A DNA stretch of 64,000 bases from Schistocephalus solidus (lineage: Eukaryota > Platyhelminthes > Cestoda > Diphyllobothriidea > Diphyllobothriidae), in NCBI GenBank assembly GCA_017591395.1, contig WEDG01000776.1, positions 40,243-104,242 on the forward strand, written 5' to 3'. Positions 59,816-64,000 of the stretch are shown here, one piece after another (within the stretch, counting starts at the first letter, position 1; each line of letters opens with the position of its first letter). The notes under the pieces are model-generated. The model was not told the origin of the DNA, did no database searches, and was given only the letters and a program-made list of their open reading frames with translations. Position numbers and translations under genes: made by a program.

Positions 59816-60530
59816 CGGTGCACTCTAAAAGCCTTATAAATTTGTTACGGCCAACGTTGTGGGAAAAATATTGTGGCAGTTTTCAAACGCTGGGCTCGAC
59901 GTTAAATCAACTGGAGGAAGAAATCATGATTATGACGAATTTTATACATCAGACCATAGTTTCAGAGGATCGATTGCCAGCATCTTCGCATAGGACAACA
60001 TAAAGAAGAGCACGAGGCAACCTAAATAACTGATCGTCAGAAAACGAAGGTGTGGTATCTTAGATATCAGTCAACAGTATTGACGCAGGGGCTCCATAAA
60101 CACACAAGAATAAGAAAAAAGGCGAAAGGTAAGACCGCAGGCATGGGTCACAAATACCCGAAGGGGATGGTGGTTAACTCAATAGAAAAGCAATCAAAGG
60201 TACAAAATGAAATTGATCAAGATATACTTATGCACGAGCCAAGTGAAACGTGGCAGATAACGATTAACGAAAATAATCTCCAGACCAGACGCGTCTCTTC
60301 AGAGGCAAATATATAGGAGCTGTCACCCACCGAAATGACGACTAAATGTGGACCCACAGCGGAAGTACCTACCCTTACGACTCCCCAAGACAATCACGTT
60401 AAAGCCAGTATTGGGGAAGCCCCAACATCAGCCAGAAAAATTATTCGACAGAACCCCCTGGATTGAGTTGCTGTGGACAGGTCACTATTCATAATCGTCT
60501 GTGGGCTTCGTGAATCAACCGACGAAAAAC
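59816..60530. other. Noncoding DNA
   Basis: No gene recognised. The frame at 60050-60316 has no known motif. Confidence 0.4.
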
Positions 60531-60979
60531 CCAGGTATATAATAAATGATGATATCATGACCTTACAGGAGTGTTTGAGTGAAATAATAAGAAAGGATGA
60601 AAAAACTAGGGTTTTTAAACTTTTTTCGACTAAATAGTATAGATGACGCAAACTCTTAAGGAAATAACTCAAGGCCTTTAAAGTTAATTTTGGAAACAAA
60701 CTTCAGAGAGACCTTCTACTCAAGCGAACAGCAGGGGTAGTCCCGGTCACAGAGATATTTTTTAAACTGGACTACTCTGTACAAGAGAGAATGAAATGGA
60801 GTGTGCTAAAAGCGGAATTGAAGAGCTTGAAAGAATAGGGCGAGAAGGGACTGGAAACAAGCAACGGAGGGATTGTTCGAGTACAAAAAACCCTTCTGAG
60901 GAGGACTCACGTTATTCTGACGAGGTCTCATGGTCGAGCAACTAATCCAATGTGAAAAACAACACAAAATCAAGTTCTA

Positions 60980-61904
60980 TTGCGGAAATATACAAAGCCC
61001 TTGATTATGGACACACCCTGTGTGTATGTCAGTCCAGTTGCTGCAAATGACGAAGTAGTTAAAATTGCCGGCTCGCAACACACAAATAAACTAAAATGCG
61101 TATATAAAAATGTTCCAAAGCCACTCCCTAAATTAAATGAGCTTAAGATATACGAATGCCAAACTGCACCAGCTATCACCTCCATAACTAAAACGTGGCT
61201 GACCACGAATTTGGGCAATCGCGAAGTTGCTCTGCCGGTTTTCAGTAATTCAGGAAGGATAGAGCAGGACGTCAGGTTGGGGGTGGGCTGACTTATGCCA
61301 TACACGGCCTGCTCCTCTCAGAAAAAACGGAAAGCTCGCGTGCGAAACTGAATCCCTCTGGCTCATCATCAGAATACCGGAGTCCCAAGCATTTGAGATC
61401 CTAACGGTCAATTGCCTACCGCGAAATGATCCGCAGTCAGACAGTATTCTAGTAGATGATATAGAAGCGTTCGCTAGTCGATCCGAAGTCATGATTATGG
61501 GTGAATTTAACGCTCCAAATACCGATTAGAATCTGAGCTCGGCACCAGGCTCAGAATTAAAATTCAATCACCACCTCCTAGAAGCAATGCACAAAAGCTT
61601 CCTAAGTCAACATGGCCTGCCTCCAAAAATAATACGCGAGGGGCAACAAGGCAATTGTTTGGACCTTGTATTGACGAAAGCGGCTGACCGCGTTGATGTT
61701 GTGGACTGTCAACCCCTCCTGGGCAAAAGTGATCACGTAGTCCTACCGTGGGAATATTCAATCTTATCCGTCCCCGATCGAAGCATCACAGTCAAACGCA
61801 ACCTATGGCGTGGAGATTTTACCCAAATGAAAATTGATGTGCGCCGTTTAGATTGGCATGAAAACATTCACCGGGTGTATTCTCAAGGATTAGTTGGAAT
61901 TTAA
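60980..61904 (+). pseudogene. LINE-B endonuclease, broken (copy 2)
   Basis: The N-terminal block reads MDTPCVYVSPVAANDEVVKI and ITKTWLTTNLGNREVALPVF (catalytic Glu replaced by Lys in the TKTW stretch). The metal-binding block reads MGEFNAPNT in place of MGDFNAPNI. The C-terminal block is intact over 61587-61904: LDLVLTKAADRVDVVDCQPL and GKSDHVVLPWEYSIL with the catalytic Asp-His, then VPDRSITVKRNLWRGDFTQM. Frameshifts separate the three blocks. With two catalytic positions altered, the endonuclease would be inactive even if read through. Confidence 0.8.
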
Positions 61905-61959
61905 GGCCACATGACATGGAATTATCACCAGATACTATTCTTATTCGAAAAAAGGTCAC

Positions 61960-63886
61960 CAACAGGCCCCAGTAAATAACGGCAGCACTGAAGATTGAAG
62001 TAAACCGCAACCGAAAGCTGCGGCAAAATTATCTGTGGAAAAAGACCATCAAATCGCAGATGGAGTACAAGACGCAGATGAACAGGGTAAAAGGCCTTTT
62101 TTATAAAGCCCGCCAAAGTTTCGAGAGTAACGTGATATAACGTGCAGCAGAAAAACCGAAGCTCTTCTACAACTACATAAGACAGTGCACTCGAAATAAA
62201 GATGCCAATACCTTGGTTAAAAACGGATGAAGGTATCGAACTTTGCAAGGACGAGGAAAAAGGCCGAGCATCTATCTCAGTTCTCACAGTCAGCTTTTAC
62301 GAGAGAATCCAATCTGACCGCTGATAACTTTAGCGATGCAGAGATCCTGACAATTAACACAGTAGTCATAAGAGCACATATTGTTCTACAGGAACTACTG
62401 AAGCTGGGAGAAACGAAATCAGCAGGTCCTGCTGTAATACCGGCAAAGTTGTTGAAGGAGTTGGCCAAAGAGTTGGCGGAATCTTTGTGTCTACTCTTCC
62501 GAGCTTCCCTCACTGCAGGCAGATTGCCACCCGATTGGGAGACTGTGTTTATGTCCCCGATACATAAAAGTGGCAGACAGGCTTTTGCAAAAAAACTACC
62601 GGCTGTTAAGTCTCATCTCCATATGTTGCAAGATTATGGGGCGAATCATCAAATATGAACTGATACAGTTTCTAGAGTGGCATCATCTTCTCTATGACGC
62701 GCAGCAAGGATTCCACAGATGAAGGTCCTGTTTGACCAATTTGCTCTACTGTCTGGAAAGATGAACTCGAACCATCAATGAAAGAAATGTGGTGCACGCA
62801 GTCTACATAGACTTCAAGAAGGCCTTTGATAGCGTGCCTCACCAGCGTCTCCTATACAAACTCAACAGTATTGGGGTAAGGGGCAAGCTTTTGAAGTGGG
62901 TCGAACACTTCTTGATTGGGCGATCTCAGATTGTCCGTCTTGGCGATCAACAATCGGCAGAGGTGGCGGTTGAGAGTGGGGATCCTCAGGGCTCCATCCT
63001 TGGCCCTATCCTCTTCCTTATTTACATTTATGGCTCTGCAACGGGGTTGGACTGTGACTTTGCCATGGTTACTGACGATACAAAGCATTGGATGGTCATC
63101 CACAACGAAGATGATAAAGCAAATATACACGCGATCTTGCATCGACTAGAGGAATGGTCGCACAACTGGCTCCTCCCATTCAATGCTACCAAGTGGAATA
63201 TTCTGCGAATCGGTAGAACCACCTCCGGGCACCAGAGAATTTACTATCTTGAGCAAACACCGCTATCAGAGTTAGAGGCTCAGGAGGATCTAGGAGTATG
63301 GATCACGCACTCTCTGAAGCCATCGTTTCATTTCTCAAAAGAAGCAAAATACACCGTGTATCTAATTAAGCGAGCATTTGCAAAGTTCTACAAAAAGTGC
63401 TTTTATAAGGTCTTCAGGATGTTCGTGCAAACACGATTGGAATTTGCCATACAAGCTTGGAGACCGTGGTCTGTCAAAAACCACAGCACACTTGAGAAGG
63501 TTCAAAGACGTGCAGCCGAGCTTGTTCGAGGTCGAAGCTGTCTGCCTTACGAGACACGATTGTCCAATCTTGATCTGTTTCCTCTGGACCTTAGACAGCT
63601 ACGCGGTGACCTTATACAATTCTTTCGCATGCTGCGGGTTCAAGATTGTTGCCTTGCATCCGGGGACATCTTTGATTTGGCCACTTCCACTAATTTGAGA
63701 GGAAATCTTATCAAACTACGTGTGGCTGGCGCAAGACTGGACGCAAGAAAGGTCTTCTTCTCCAACAGAGCGATTAAGGCCTGGAATGCTCTGCTTGCGG
63801 GCATCATCATGTCCCCATCCATTGACACTTTTAAGCGTAATTTTGACCAGTACAGCCATATGTACCACCATGACATCAGAAACTAA
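61960..63886 (+). pseudogene. LINE-B reverse transcriptase with a long intact core (copy 2)
   Basis: After a linker with a TAA at 62138-62140 (shared with copy 1 at 12560-12562) and a one-base insertion near 62255, the palm entry reads SAGPAVIPAKLLKELAKELA. A few shifts later an uninterrupted frame runs from 62789 to 63886: VYIDFKKAFDSVPHQRLLYK, SGDPQGSILGPILFLIYIYG, VTDDTKHW (Asp pair 63074-63079, lacking the usual aromatic), then LPFNATKWNILRIGRT, SHSLKPSFHF-like thumb and the C-terminal YETRLSNLDLFPLDLRQLRG and RAIKAWNALLAGIIMSP, ending TAA after HHDIRN. The core is nearly whole but the element as a unit is dead. Confidence 0.85.
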
Positions 63887-64000
63887 CACATTTCCTAAAT
63901 CCTTTTCCCATCCACAATTTTCGCGTTATTGAACATACTACTCCCTATTTTGAGTAATATTATTGCATATTTCAATTGCGAATTGCGAATTTTTAGAATT

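Larger units (their letters stand above)
60531..64000 (+). mobile_element. CR1/jockey-like LINE family B, copy 2 (better preserved, 3' end outside window)
   Basis: Homologous along its length to 10985-14556, starting at the same ATCATG...AGGAGT leader. It has the endonuclease, linker, reverse transcriptase and C-terminal domain, with a 365-codon open frame covering the catalytic core. The end of the 3' untranslated region and the (TGAAC)n tail seen in copy 1 lie beyond 64000. Confidence 0.88.

Overview
The window is eukaryotic and most likely from a parasitic flatworm, probably a tapeworm. Coding exons are short and split by introns of about 70-90 bp. The sequence is crowded with decayed retroelements: CR1/jockey-like LINEs, RTE-like LINEs whose ORF runs into C2H2 zinc fingers, and a GIY-YIG Penelope-like element with hammerhead-like motifs. 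There are no operons, rRNA genes or bacterial features. The fusion of reverse transcriptase and zinc fingers recalls elements I associate with diphyllobothriid cestodes (Spirometra/Dibothriocephalus). That taxon is an inference and was not searched.

Only a few host genes are visible. A complete five-exon enolase gene (432 codons, all catalytic residues present, one GC-AG intron) lies on the minus strand at 56708-58322. A second enolase first exon, matching the first in length and splice phase but mostly different at silent sites, lies on the minus strand at 1191-1275. Its downstream exons are not visible before the window's left edge. Opposite it on the plus strand, 1317-2406 holds the exons of a gene I do not recognise: a possible signal-anchor exon and three well-joined 3' exons.

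The rest is mobile DNA. 4.98-9.15 kb: a degraded CR1/jockey-like LINE bracketed by a ~90 bp inverted repeat. 11.0-14.6 and 60.5-64.0 kb: two copies of another LINE family with a (TGAAC)n tail; they share a nonsense codon. 18.3-20.9, 21.3-24.7 and 35.2-41.0 kb: three minus-strand copies of the zinc-finger RTE-like element, the last nearly intact, plus a solo 3' end at 33.0 kb on the plus strand. 22.6-23.1 kb: a G-rich minisatellite grown inside one copy. 26.7-27.7 kb: a Merlin-type DDE transposase fossil next to a 212 bp GAA array. 28.8-30.2 and 52.3 kb: degenerate telomere-like CCCTAA tracts. 42.4-43.3 kb: a mariner fossil. 48.1-51.7 kb: an inverted Penelope-like duplication and further fragments. 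Several copies of one tRNA-derived SINE family are scattered through the window.

The genes do not form a shared pathway. The two enolase loci are the only host genes with a common function (glycolysis). The rest of the biology here is the history of transposition: 5' truncation, nesting, inverted duplication, microsatellite growth from element tails, and lesions shared between copies.
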